Part shown: positions 17,173 to 24,921 of the stretch, in pieces
Layout of the letters: the number at the start of each line of letters is the position of its first letter
Position numbering within the stretch: position 1 is the first letter of the stretch
From: Fredinandcohnia onubensis
GTDB lineage: Bacteria; Bacillota; Bacilli; Bacillales; Bacillaceae_L
Assembly (NCBI RefSeq): GCF_002734215.1
Contig: NZ_NSEB01000011.1
Location: 372,001-436,000 of the forward strand
DNA length: 64,000 bases
Direction: 5' to 3'
Notes under the pieces: generated by a model
Told to the model about the DNA's origin: nothing
Databases searched by the model: none
What the model saw: only the letters and a program-made list of their open reading frames with translations
Made by a program: the position numbers and the translations under genes

Positions 17173-17459
17173 AAGGAGTCACCCCCCTCGTTATCATCAA
17201 ACGGTACCTCTTTAAATACCTTTTTTACAAGAATGATGACTAACATAACAACAACTAGAAACCCAACCACACAACTGTAAAAAAACCAGCTAGGTAAACC
17301 CCAAATATATGTATACTCTTCTACTGGCTTTGACCCTAAGCCATATGCAAAGCCAAACCACCATAGGAAGTTAAGAACCGCTAGTCCTATCCCAAGAATA
17401 GCCTCTTTTTTGGCAACCTTGTATCTTCGGTCACCTGAATGTTTACTCTTATTCATCAC
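17169..17459 (-). CDS. yhdT: YhdT family small membrane protein
   Basis: 96-residue protein with two hydrophobic helices: AILGIGLAVLNFLWWFGFAYGLG and WFFYSCVVGFLVVVMLVIILVKKVF. The motif between them, EEYTYIWGLPSWFFYSC, is characteristic of the YhdT/DUF997 family found next to panF. A basic N-terminus suggests the N-end is cytoplasmic. It is probably a partner or assembly subunit of the symporter, though this has not been shown. It is first in the operon and overlaps panF by 4 nt. Confidence 0.85.
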   Translation of the reverse strand: MMNKSKHSGDRRYKVAKKEAILGIGLAVLNFLWWFGFAYGLGSKPVEEYTYIWGLPSWFFYSCVVGFLVVVMLVIILVKKVFKEVPFDDNEGGDSL

Positions 17460-17535
17460 GACTTCTCCTTACAATTATCAAAACATTGACGTAGTCTCAT
17501 ATCCTCTATACTGCCCCAAAATTCCCTCTTACCAT

Positions 17536-17572
17536 CAAAAAAGCTACCTAAGAACGAACCTTAGGTAGCTTT
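17536..17572 (-). terminator. Rho-independent terminator of ltaS
   Basis: AAAGCTACCTAAG/CTTAGGTAGCTTT, a 13-bp perfect stem with a 7-nt loop, followed by six Ts on the minus strand. Confidence 0.9.
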
Positions 17573-17579
17573 ATACTTA

Positions 17580-19535
17580 TTATTCAGCTGATTCCTCATC
17601 AATTAAATAATTGTAATCTGAACGATCAACCGGTTCAAATCCTGGTGGAGTATAGAAACGTAATAAGTCACCATTTACAACTTTATCAGAAGTTGCTAAT
17701 TTTTCTTCAACGATGTCTTGAAGTTTCTTAGCAGTATCTAATTGATCCTCTGCAATCTCAACTCCAGTCGTAGAATCATAAAACTTACCATCGACTGATG
17801 AAATAGTTGGACTTACGAAATCTCCATTACGGAATGGTACAACTTGATCATGTTGTTGTGATAATAAATCCGTTCCGAATTGAACATACTCTTTTGTATC
17901 AATTCCAAGCAAGTGTAGAAGTGTTGGAAGAAGGTCAATTTGACCACCATATTGATGGTTTACCCCACCTTCCATTCCTGGAACACGGATAAACAATGGT
18001 ACCCGTTGAAGGGATGCATTATCAAATGCAGTGATTTCTTCTTTGTCTAGGACTTGCTTCATGGCTTTATTATGGTTTTCAGAAATACCATAGTGGTCAC
18101 CATACATAATAATGATCGAATTATCGTATAATCCTTTTTCTTTTAAGTCATTGAAGAATTGCTCTAAAGCTTCATCTGCATAACGTGCAGTTTGGAAATA
18201 ACCATCAACAGAACGATCACCTGTTGTATGAGGCGCAATGGTTGCATCCTCTTCACTAATGCGGTACGGATAGTGATGCGTTACTGTAATAAATTTTGAA
18301 TAAAATGGCTGCGGTAATGTATCTAGTAAATCCGCAGACTGCTCATAAAATGGCTTATCCATTAATCCATATTCAGCAAGATCTTCTGGATTCATTTGAT
18401 AAAAACTTGAATCAAAGAAGTGATTAAAGCCAAATGACTTATAAATTTCATTACGGTTCCAGAAGCTTCCTGAGTTACCGTGGAACACTGCTGACGTATA
18501 GCCTTGCTGACCAAGAATCGCTGGGGCCGCTTGATATGTGTTCATGCCTTTTGTTGTAAAAGCTGAACCCTGCGGAAGACCATACATTGAGTTTTCAAGA
18601 ATAAACTCAGCATCAGCAGTCTTACCTTGAGCTGTCTGATGGAAGAAATTATCAAAATACATTGTATTTTCTTCTTTAGTTAATGAGTTAAGGAACGGTG
18701 TTACTTCTTCCCCATTTAACTTGTAATCAATTAAGAAGTTTTGCATGGATTCAAGATGAAGGTAAATAACGTTCATCCCTTTACCTACTCCAAAATACTC
18801 CGGATTTGGTTCAGCATAGTTTGCTTTCGTATAGTTAATCACTTCGATACTGTCATTACTGTCTGCTAACGCTCTTTGCGTTGAAGCTTTTGTACTTTGA
18901 ACAGCATCATAAATAGTATAGTTGTACATACCTAGATATTTCACAATATAGTGGCGGTCAAATCCACGTGTTAATAGCTGTGGACGATCAGCCTCGGCAA
19001 GAGAAAGATTAATAGCTGAAATCAAAATCGCAAACGCGAATAAGGCAGCCACTTTCATTCCTCTTAAGCTTGTTGTCGTTTCAACCTTAATCACTTTGAA
19101 GACTACAAGTGCTACTAATACAATAAAGTCAACAAAGAACAAGAAATCATATGGTTTTAAAAGTGAAGTTATACTTCCACTCACATCACCAAAGTTTTGT
19201 GTTTGGAACAATGTTGGCAATGTAATAAAGTCACTAAAGAATCGGTAATACATAATATTTGCGTATAAAAGGAATGACATTAGAAAATAGATAATAAGCA
19301 GTCTTCTATATCTCTTTTTCCCTTTACCCAAAAATGATAAACCTAAGAAAAATAAAGCCGATCCAAGTGGATTTAATACTAATAGAAACGTCTGTAATGA
19401 GTTATCAATACTCAAGTTAAATTCAGTTGATTGTGAAATATATGTTTTCATCCATAGGAGTAACACTGCTAATAAATAAAAGCCAAAAAAGCTAGTGAAG
19501 ATATTTTGACCACGTTTTAGAATGTTCTTTTTCAT
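17580..19535 (-). CDS. ltaS: Lipoteichoic acid synthase (LtaS family)
   Basis: 651-residue membrane enzyme that polymerises glycerol phosphate from phosphatidylglycerol onto lipoteichoic acid. Five membrane helices fill the first ~200 residues. The extracellular sulfatase-like domain begins with VIYLHLESMQNFL (metal-binding Glu262) and has the catalytic threonine in AQGKTADAEF (Thr306), close to Glu255 and Thr300 of S. aureus LtaS. Metal ligands recur in YGDHYGISEN. QRALAD near residue 222 lies where signal peptidase cleaves LtaS. The start is the ATG at 19535 behind AAGGTAGGTG; the frame extends nine codons upstream. Bacilli carry several paralogues (YfnI, YqgS, YvgJ), so orthology to ltaS itself is probable, not certain. 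Confidence 0.88.
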   Translation of the reverse strand: MKKNILKRGQNIFTSFFGFYLLAVLLLWMKTYISQSTEFNLSIDNSLQTFLLVLNPLGSALFFLGLSFLGKGKKRYRRLLIIYFLMSFLLYANIMYYRFFSDFITLPTLFQTQNFGDVSGSITSLLKPYDFLFFVDFIVLVALVVFKVIKVETTTSLRGMKVAALFAFAILISAINLSLAEADRPQLLTRGFDRHYIVKYLGMYNYTIYDAVQSTKASTQRALADSNDSIEVINYTKANYAEPNPEYFGVGKGMNVIYLHLESMQNFLIDYKLNGEEVTPFLNSLTKEENTMYFDNFFHQTAQGKTADAEFILENSMYGLPQGSAFTTKGMNTYQAAPAILGQQGYTSAVFHGNSGSFWNRNEIYKSFGFNHFFDSSFYQMNPEDLAEYGLMDKPFYEQSADLLDTLPQPFYSKFITVTHHYPYRISEEDATIAPHTTGDRSVDGYFQTARYADEALEQFFNDLKEKGLYDNSIIIMYGDHYGISENHNKAMKQVLDKEEITAFDNASLQRVPLFIRVPGMEGGVNHQYGGQIDLLPTLLHLLGIDTKEYVQFGTDLLSQQHDQVVPFRNGDFVSPTISSVDGKFYDSTTGVEIAEDQLDTAKKLQDIVEEKLATSDKVVNGDLLRFYTPPGFEPVDRSDYNYLIDEESAE

Positions 19536-19562
19536 GATTGCACCTACCTTCAATTTAAACAA

Positions 19563-19890
19563 AAAAATTATATTCTCTTCTACGAAAACTCAAAAACCAT
19601 TCTATCAAGTAATTATGAACAAATTATTAACATACGTAATAAAATTTACATTTGCGGTACATTCACTTACTTTACTACGTTTCTTTAAAAAGTCAAGAGT
19701 CCTAAAAAACCCCGAAATTTTCTTGCAACTTATGTATCCCCTTACACTCTAGCCTGTACACCATTTTTACAAACTTTTATAAAATACGTTACATCCTTCA
19801 AAATTATGACCACTTTTCCTTTACAAAAAAGAGCAATATCAAAGACGAAACAATCTATTTCAATTATACTACTATAATAGGAATTACTTT
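19563..19890. other. Intergenic region without a recognised feature
   Basis: An AT-rich gap between divergently transcribed ltaS and the metallophosphoesterase remnant. It must hold the promoters for both, but I see no clear -35/-10 pair, hairpin, repeat or supported ORF. Confidence 0.6.
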
Positions 19891-19913
19891 ATTTGGAAAG
19901 GGCTATTCGAACT

Positions 19914-20675
19914 ATGTTTCTTCTTGCAATTTTCCTATTTCTCTTAGTTTATTGTGGTATGTGTTTCTTTTTTGGGTATATGGGATGGAAATGGCTCAAA
20001 CACTCATTTTTATTTCGACATAAAAAGACATACATATTGGTTATTCTCGTTTTATCATTAAGCATTTTTGTAGGTTACTCCACTTCCTCTGCAATCTTAC
20101 AAACAATTGGCTATTATTGGTTAACACTGACAGGTTATGGGCTCATTCTTATGCCAATCGCAATTCTATTATTTTTTCTATTTAAAAAGAAAGGTATTCG
20201 CGTAATTGGCTTTGGTGTACTTTTGGTGTATATCCTTATTTTGGGTTTCGGGACGTACTATGCATGGAGTCCTGTTGAGAGAACCTATGAAGTCTCGATA
20301 AACAAAAATTCGGATCGGGACGATTTAAAAATCTTAATGGCTTCCGACTTTCACCTTGGTAGTATCGTTGGTGAAAACCATCTTAAAAGGTTCGTCCATT
20401 TAGTAGAAGAAACTCGTCCAGATATCGTGTTAATCCCTGGAGATCTAATCGACGATCATATTGAGCCCTTTTTAAAGGAGAAGATGGGTAAAACCATGAT
20501 GGAAATTAAGGCACCACTTGGAGTATATGCTACTCTTGGAAATCATGATTATTACGGAAATGATGATGAAAAAATTGTCGAAGAAATGGAAAAGCTCGGT
20601 ATCGAGGTTTTAACAGACGAAGTTACCATGAACGATTCAGAAATGGAAAACTTTTACAATTTTTATCTCCTATGA
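19914..20675 (+). pseudogene. Membrane metallophosphoesterase, C-terminally truncated
   Basis: About 253 residues remain of a YkuE/YaeI-like metallophosphoesterase, usually about 370 long. Four N-terminal hydrophobic helices (to ~residue 115) are followed by the first metal-binding motifs: SDFHLG, GDLIDD and GNHDYY. The reading frame then ends with an unrelated-looking tail (MENFYNFYLL), so the later conserved histidine and the GHTHxGQ motif are missing. The following 165 bp do not encode the missing part in any frame, so this looks like a deletion. The ATG at 19914 follows GGAAAGGG; a TTG at 19893 is an alternative. Probably non-functional as a phosphoesterase. Confidence 0.75.
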
Positions 20676-20727
20676 ATTCATTTCTACCTTTTTTTGGATT
20701 TTGCGTATGTCTTTATACTGCTAAACT

Positions 20728-20764
20728 AAAAAAAGCATACGCATTTCTTCTTTGCGTATGCTTT
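20728..20764 (-). terminator. Terminator between the phosphoesterase remnant and the DoxX gene
   Basis: AAAGCATACGCA/TGCGTATGCTTT, a 12-bp perfect stem, followed on the minus strand by seven Ts. The same stem sequence recurs at the unit junctions of the tandem array at 41.2-41.7 kb. Confidence 0.85.
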
Positions 20765-20844
20765 AGTCGCTATTTTACTTAAAAAACGATTCACAAGTGG
20801 ATACTATTTATGTTTTTTCTAATTTGAAAACCTTATAATTTACA

Positions 20845-21270
20845 TTAGTTTACTGATGTTGTCTTATTTTCTTTTCCTTTACCAATAAGTTGGTCAAGAG
20901 CAAATGCTTTAGAACCAGTTATCGCAAGCATCACAGCCATTGCAAGAAACGCTAAGTCTAATTCATAACCTGCCATCTGACCGTTACCTAGAAACCCTAT
21001 TGCAAGTTTTACTTTTACAATGGCACCAACCATAACTACAGCAAAAAGAATCGAAACAACTCGACTAAATAAGCCAAGAACTAACATAATTCCTCCAACA
21101 AGTTCAATAACTGCTACACCATAAGCCGCAACACCAGGGATTCCTATGCTCTCAAACCAGCCAGCAGTATTTTCAACTCCACCTTGGAACTTATCTAACC
21201 CATGAATAAAAAACGTAATCCCTAAAACAACTCTTATAATTAATTGACCTAATTCAAATTTATTTTCCAT
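20845..21270 (-). CDS. DoxX family membrane protein (MhqP-like)
   Basis: 141-residue protein with four hydrophobic helices; the first, LGQLIIRVVLGITFFIHGLDKF, carries the DoxX signature and the second contains VELVGGIMLVLGLFSR. The start is the ATG at 21270 behind GGGGGA; the frame extends five codons further. It overlaps the 3' end of the upstream carboxylesterase gene by 11 nt, so the two form one coupled operon. In B. subtilis a DoxX protein (MhqP/YdfP) and a carboxylesterase (MhqD/YodD) belong to the MhqR regulon that protects against quinones and methylhydroquinone. A matching role here is inference. Confidence 0.8.
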   Translation of the reverse strand: MENKFELGQLIIRVVLGITFFIHGLDKFQGGVENTAGWFESIGIPGVAAYGVAVIELVGGIMLVLGLFSRVVSILFAVVMVGAIVKVKLAIGFLGNGQMAGYELDLAFLAMAVMLAITGSKAFALDQLIGKGKENKTTSVN

Positions 21271-21925
21271 TTGTATTTCCCCCATTTTTTATAATGTTTG
21301 TGATCCATTCAATGAAATCACGATAATTTTGTAATGAAACTGTATGTCCTTCTGGATAAGAATGAAAACTTACACTTGCCTTTTCCTTTTCAAAAAACTC
21401 CTCGCTCTCTACTCCCCATTCAAATGGAAGAACAGGATCATGTTGCCCGTGCGAAATGAAGATTGAAAGGTTTTCGACGGGTTGTATATCATAATCCTCT
21501 TTAACGAAGGCAGGAATATACCCACTTAATGCAACAATGCCCTTAATACGATTTCCTAAGACAAGCCCTAAAGTCATTGAAACGATTGCTCCTTGGCTAA
21601 ATCCTAGTAAATAGATGCTATCTTGATCGATTGGATAATTTTGCGAAGCATATTCAAGAAAATTTTTAAGTTGACCAATGCTTTGGTCGAATACCTCTCT
21701 GTGTGGCTTGCCATAACCCTCAATTGTAAAGAATGCATACCCTGGTGGCTGTGTTAATGGCCCACGAATACTAAATATATAAAAAGTATCCTCCAACCCT
21801 CTTACTAACGAAAGAAGATCTTGTTCATTGCTCCCCATACCATGCATTAAAAATAGAGCAGGATATTTTTTATCAGGATCAATTGTTGAAGGATGGCGCA
21901 GTTCATAGGTAAATGGTGAATTCAA
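21260..21925 (-). CDS. mhqD: Phospholipase/carboxylesterase, alpha/beta hydrolase (MhqD-like)
   Basis: 221-residue alpha/beta hydrolase of the phospholipase/carboxylesterase family. It has the oxyanion strand LFLMHGMGSNEQDLL, the nucleophile elbow LGFSQGAIV (Ser ~115), the acid in SHGQHDPVLP and the catalytic His in PEGHTVS. Size and motifs fit B. subtilis MhqD (YodD), induced by quinone-like electrophiles. No MhqR-type operator was found upstream. It is followed by the overlapping DoxX gene. The physiological ester is unknown. Confidence 0.75.
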   Translation of the reverse strand: MNSPFTYELRHPSTIDPDKKYPALFLMHGMGSNEQDLLSLVRGLEDTFYIFSIRGPLTQPPGYAFFTIEGYGKPHREVFDQSIGQLKNFLEYASQNYPIDQDSIYLLGFSQGAIVSMTLGLVLGNRIKGIVALSGYIPAFVKEDYDIQPVENLSIFISHGQHDPVLPFEWGVESEEFFEKEKASVSFHSYPEGHTVSLQNYRDFIEWITNIIKNGGNTNGK

Positions 21926-22168
21926 GTAATGTTCCCCTCCTTTATGTTATTTACTTATTAAAAGTTTCCTCACAGCGCGGTATTTACATATAGAGATAAA
22001 ATATTCTTATTAAGAAACTATCGGACAAAAAGAAAAACCTATACAGGTTTTGTTTTCTAATATGAATATTTGTTGTTTATAAGATAACAAGGAACCTAGT
22101 AGCTTGTCAACATTTTTTTTGCTACTATTAAAGAAAGTTTCATACTAGAAAACATGTGAGGTAAAGCT

Positions 22169-22708
22169 ATGGATATTGGTACAAAAATTCGTGCGATACG
22201 AAATCGAAAAAAAATCACAATCGCCCAAATGTGTGAAGGCACTGGTCTATCTAAAGGTTTTATTAGTAATGTTGAAAACAATAATACGTCTCCATCCATT
22301 AATACACTAAAAACAATCGCTGATTTTCTTGAAATTCCACTTCCCTACTTATTATTAGAAAAGAAAGAACATATGCGTGTTGTTCGTAAGGATGATAGAA
22401 CGACTACCTCCTTTAACAATTTAAAAGTAGAACACCTCACCTCTAAAGGCGGGCTTCGTATGATGATTGTCGAATGTCCACCTGGTGCATCAATGGGAGA
22501 GCCGAACGCCCATGAAGGGGAAGAATGCCATTTGGTCTTACAAGGAAAAATTCTTGCTGAACAAGGGGAAGATTCCGTTATTGTTGAAGAGGGAGATTCT
22601 TTCAGCTGGAATGCAAGTGTCCCGCATTTCGTAAAAAACATTGGAGATACGAAGGCTGTAATCTTAATCTCCGTTTATTCTGATTCAGAATTGAATGATA
22701 TTTTATAG
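22169..22708 (+). CDS. XRE-family regulator with C-terminal cupin domain
   Basis: 179-residue two-domain regulator. Residues ~5-62 form a helix-turn-helix (IRAIRNRKKITIAQMCEGTG, then LSKGFISNVENNNTSPSINTL), and residues ~105-175 a cupin barrel (MMIVECPPGASMGE, HEGEECHLVLQGK, GDSFSWNASVPHFVKN) with the usual His/Glu metal or ligand residues. Such proteins (PuuR/SutR-like) commonly sense small metabolites and repress neighbouring genes. A GAGGTAAAGCT site precedes the ATG, and TTGTCA-16-TATTAA about 60 bp upstream could be its promoter. It is transcribed divergently from the mhqD-doxX pair, so control of that pair is possible but unproven. Confidence 0.85.
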   Translation: MDIGTKIRAIRNRKKITIAQMCEGTGLSKGFISNVENNNTSPSINTLKTIADFLEIPLPYLLLEKKEHMRVVRKDDRTTTSFNNLKVEHLTSKGGLRMMIVECPPGASMGEPNAHEGEECHLVLQGKILAEQGEDSVIVEEGDSFSWNASVPHFVKNIGDTKAVILISVYSDSELNDIL

Positions 22709-22712
22709 TACA

Positions 22713-22739
22713 AGCTTGCGTACAACGTAGGCTTTTTTT
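22713..22739 (+). terminator. Rho-independent terminator of the XRE-cupin gene
   Basis: AGCTTGCG pairs with CGTAGGCT (two G-U pairs) around TACAA and is followed by seven Ts. Confidence 0.75.
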
Positions 22740-22780
22740 CATGGTTATTCGTTAGTTCGTATGCCAATACTAAAAAAGCT

Positions 22781-22809
22781 TTGACAACGGTTTAAAAATC
22801 ATGTAAATT
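22781..22809 (+). promoter_or_regulatory. Sigma-A promoter of guaC
   Basis: TTGACA (22781-22786), 17-bp spacer, TAAATT (22804-22809). A transcript would start near 22816, inside the PurBox region. Confidence 0.7.
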
Positions 22810-22813
22810 ATCT

Positions 22814-22858
22814 AATGTACGAACATTATTGAACAACCAAGAAAATAATATTCGGTTT
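22814..22858. promoter_or_regulatory. Pair of inverted PurR boxes upstream of guaC
   Basis: GTACGAACATT on the plus strand and AAAACCGAATATT on the minus strand resemble the PurBox consensus AWWWCCGAACWWT, in the inverted arrangement and with the ~18-bp gap expected for PurR. A third CGAAC core lies on the minus strand near 22755. guaC is a PurR-regulated gene in B. subtilis. Confidence 0.55.
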
Positions 22859-22874
22859 TAGGAGTGTTTTTAAA

Positions 22875-23858
22875 ATGGAAAATGTATTTGATTATGAAGA
22901 TATTCAGTTAATCCCTGCAAAATGTATTGTTAACAGTCGTTCAGAGTGTGACACAACAGTTGAATTTGGTGGCCACACATTTAAACTTCCGGTTGTCCCT
23001 GCAAACATGCAGACCATTATAGATGAGAACATCGCATTATTTTTAGCTGAAAATGGCTATTTCTATATCATGCACCGTTTCAACCCAGAAAAACGTGTCG
23101 ATTTTATTAAGGATATGCAATCTCGCGGTTTAATCGCTTCTATCAGTGTTGGAGTGAAGCCTGAGGAATACACTTTCGTTGAACAACTTGCTGAAGAAAA
23201 TCTTATACCTGAATTTATTACAATTGACATTGCACATGGTCATTCGAATTCAGTGATTGAAATGATTAAACATATAAAAGCGCATTTACCAAAAAGCTTC
23301 GTGATTGCTGGTAACGTTGGTACTCCAGAAGCAGTAAGAGAACTAGAAAATGCTGGAGCTGATGCTACAAAGGTTGGAATTGGCCCTGGTAAAGTGTGTA
23401 TCACAAAAATTAAAACTGGCTTTGGAACTGGCGGCTGGCAGCTAGCTGCACTTCGTTGGTGTGCAAAGGCTGCAACTAAGCCGATCATTGCTGACGGTGG
23501 TATCCGTACACATGGTGATATCGCAAAATCAATTCGCTTCGGTGCAAAAATGGTCATGATCGGTTCCCTTTTCGCAGGACATGAAGAGTCACCAGGTGAA
23601 ACAACAGAAGTCGAAGGTAAGCTAGTTAAGGAATACTTCGGTTCAGCATCTGAATTCCAAAAAGGTGAAAAGAAGAATGTTGAAGGTAAGAAAATCTATG
23701 TAGAGCACAAAGGCTCATTAAAAGATACACTAAAAGAAATGGAACAAGACCTTCAGTCTTCTATCTCTTATGCTGGAGGAACGAAACTAGATTCCATCCG
23801 CCACGTTGATTATGTGATCGTTAAGAACTCAATCTTTAATGGTGACCGAATCTATTAA
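22875..23858 (+). CDS. guaC: GMP reductase
   Basis: 327-residue GuaC, which reduces GMP to IMP with NADPH and releases ammonia, linking guanine salvage to adenine nucleotides. The IMPDH/GMPR barrel is complete: [13 protein letters not shown] at the start, [16 protein letters not shown], and the active-site loop [11 protein letters not shown] with nucleophile Cys175, then [19 protein letters not shown]. The length matches the short Firmicute GMPR type without CBS domains. GGAGTG precedes the ATG. It has its own promoter, PurR-type boxes and terminator. Confidence 0.95.
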   Translation: MENVFDYEDIQLIPAKCIVNSRSECDTTVEFGGHTFKLPVVPANMQTIIDENIALFLAENGYFYIMHRFNPEKRVDFIKDMQSRGLIASISVGVKPEEYTFVEQLAEENLIPEFITIDIAHGHSNSVIEMIKHIKAHLPKSFVIAGNVGTPEAVRELENAGADATKVGIGPGKVCITKIKTGFGTGGWQLAALRWCAKAATKPIIADGGIRTHGDIAKSIRFGAKMVMIGSLFAGHEESPGETTEVEGKLVKEYFGSASEFQKGEKKNVEGKKIYVEHKGSLKDTLKEMEQDLQSSISYAGGTKLDSIRHVDYVIVKNSIFNGDRIY

Positions 23859-23862
23859 TTAT

Positions 23863-23895
23863 AAAAGGATGAGCTATCGCAGCTCATCCTTTTTC
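23863..23895. terminator. Bidirectional terminator between guaC and the gene at 23905
   Basis: AGGATGAGCT/AGCTCATCCT around ATCGC, with Ts on the plus strand (TTTTTC) and four Ts on the minus strand. Confidence 0.9.
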
Positions 23896-23904
23896 TTTTA
23901 CCGT

Positions 23905-24333
23905 TTAGTCTTGGTTTTGATTTTCTTGTTTACTCACTGATTTTTCAACTAGCTCGTCAATGAACTCGTATTCAAGTTCCGTATCAGTAGATGTATAAAA
24001 GAACCCTTTATACCTAATGGTGTCACTTGAATTTATGATCAACTCCTTCATGGACTCTCCGTTTGTATCGTATATCGTTGTGTCAAAGCGGTATCCCATA
24101 TAACCAGCTGAAAGCTTTCCTTTTTTAAAGGTCCCTTCATTTAAATTCGTAATAATACGGTTGATTTCTTGTTCGGATGTAATATCCATTCTGTATCCAG
24201 AATTTCCGTCTACAATATGGATTTTTGAAACCTCATCGGGATTGATATCAAAAACCTTGTGAGGAACATATGTAAAACTGTATAGTAAAACAATAAGCAG
24301 TGGTACGATAATTAAAATTGTTTTTAATTTCAT
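23905..24333 (-). CDS. Membrane-anchored hypothetical protein
   Basis: 142-residue protein with one N-terminal hydrophobic segment (LKTILIIVPLLIVLLYSFTYV) and no lipobox cysteine, so probably a membrane-anchored extracellular domain. The remainder (VSKIHIVDGNSGYRMDITSEQEINRIITNL) resembles small Firmicute domains of unknown function seen in exported proteins. The tail is Gln/Glu/Asn rich. Two ATGs lie together; AGGTGG is better spaced (7 nt) for the second, at 24333. No function can be assigned. Confidence 0.65.
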   Translation of the reverse strand: MKLKTILIIVPLLIVLLYSFTYVPHKVFDINPDEVSKIHIVDGNSGYRMDITSEQEINRIITNLNEGTFKKGKLSAGYMGYRFDTTIYDTNGESMKELIINSSDTIRYKGFFYTSTDTELEYEFIDELVEKSVSKQENQNQD

Positions 24334-24368
24334 CATGCTTCCACCTTTATAGAATAGGAGTGTTTTGA

Positions 24369-24614
24369 TTGTTTATTAAGCTATCGAAAGAACAACAGCA
24401 AATGATGATTTCGGACATACAAGCCTTTTTCTCGTTAGAAAGAGATGAAGAAATCAGCGAGTTTGCGGCAGAACAAGTTTTACATTTTGTCAAAGAAAAA
24501 CTAGCACCACATATTTACAATGCTGCAGTACATGACGTGAAAGCGGTGGTGGACCAACAGTTCGCCTCTCTTGACGACGAAATTTTAACACTTGAACGCC
24601 CTATAAGAAAGTAG
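24369..24614 (+). CDS. DUF2164 family protein
   Basis: 81-residue soluble protein beginning FIKLSKEQQQMMISDIQAFF and continuing ERDEEISEFAAEQVLHFVKEKLAPHIYNAAVHD, the characteristic DUF2164 sequence. The start is TTG at 24369, 6 nt after AGGAGTG. DUF2164 proteins are small helical proteins of unknown function, widespread in bacteria. It is divergent from the membrane protein at 23905 and only ~35 bp away, so they share a promoter region. The small gene at 24664 follows in the same direction. Confidence 0.75.
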   Translation: MFIKLSKEQQQMMISDIQAFFSLERDEEISEFAAEQVLHFVKEKLAPHIYNAAVHDVKAVVDQQFASLDDEILTLERPIRK

Positions 24615-24663
24615 AGTATATTTCACTCAATTGCCTACACTACCTTTAAGGGGTGAAATGCAT

Positions 24664-24828
24664 ATGACAAAAGACAAACAAAACTCTTTTGATCCAAATG
24701 ATACATATGGCATTTTAAAGTCTGAGATGGAAGTTGATACAGATGTCAACGAAGATCAGAATCGAGAAAGGCTACTTGATGACTCAGTTGAAGCATTTTT
24801 AGAACTTAAAAAAAGCCTAACTGAATAG
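24664..24828 (+). CDS. Small acidic hypothetical protein (54 aa)
   Basis: 54-residue hydrophilic protein starting MTKDKQNSFDPNDTYGILK and ending AFLELKKSLTE. The ATG at 24664 follows GGGGTGA at good spacing; the frame is open 11 codons further up but without a ribosome binding site. It lies 49 bp after the DUF2164 gene and is followed by a strong terminator, so the two may be co-transcribed. No family recognised; no hydrophobic segment. Confidence 0.55.
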   Translation: MTKDKQNSFDPNDTYGILKSEMEVDTDVNEDQNRERLLDDSVEAFLELKKSLTE

Positions 24829-24885
24829 TTCGTGGAAAAGAGCGAGAATCCTTCTTAACTTGGTATTATTTTGTAACACAAAAAC

Positions 24886-24918
24886 AAGCCATCATGCCCC
24901 TGCTGCATGATGGCTTTT
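24886..24918. terminator. Bidirectional terminator between converging genes
   Basis: AAGCCATCATG/CATGATGGCTT, a perfect 11-bp stem, with TTTT on the plus side and GTTTTTG on the minus side. Confidence 0.85.
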
Positions 24919-24921
24919 CCT

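Noticed and set aside
19522-19752. 76-codon plus-strand ORF upstream of the phosphoesterase
   Set aside because: It starts inside the opposite-strand ltaS coding end, has no ribosome binding site, and its composition is that of AT-rich intergenic DNA.
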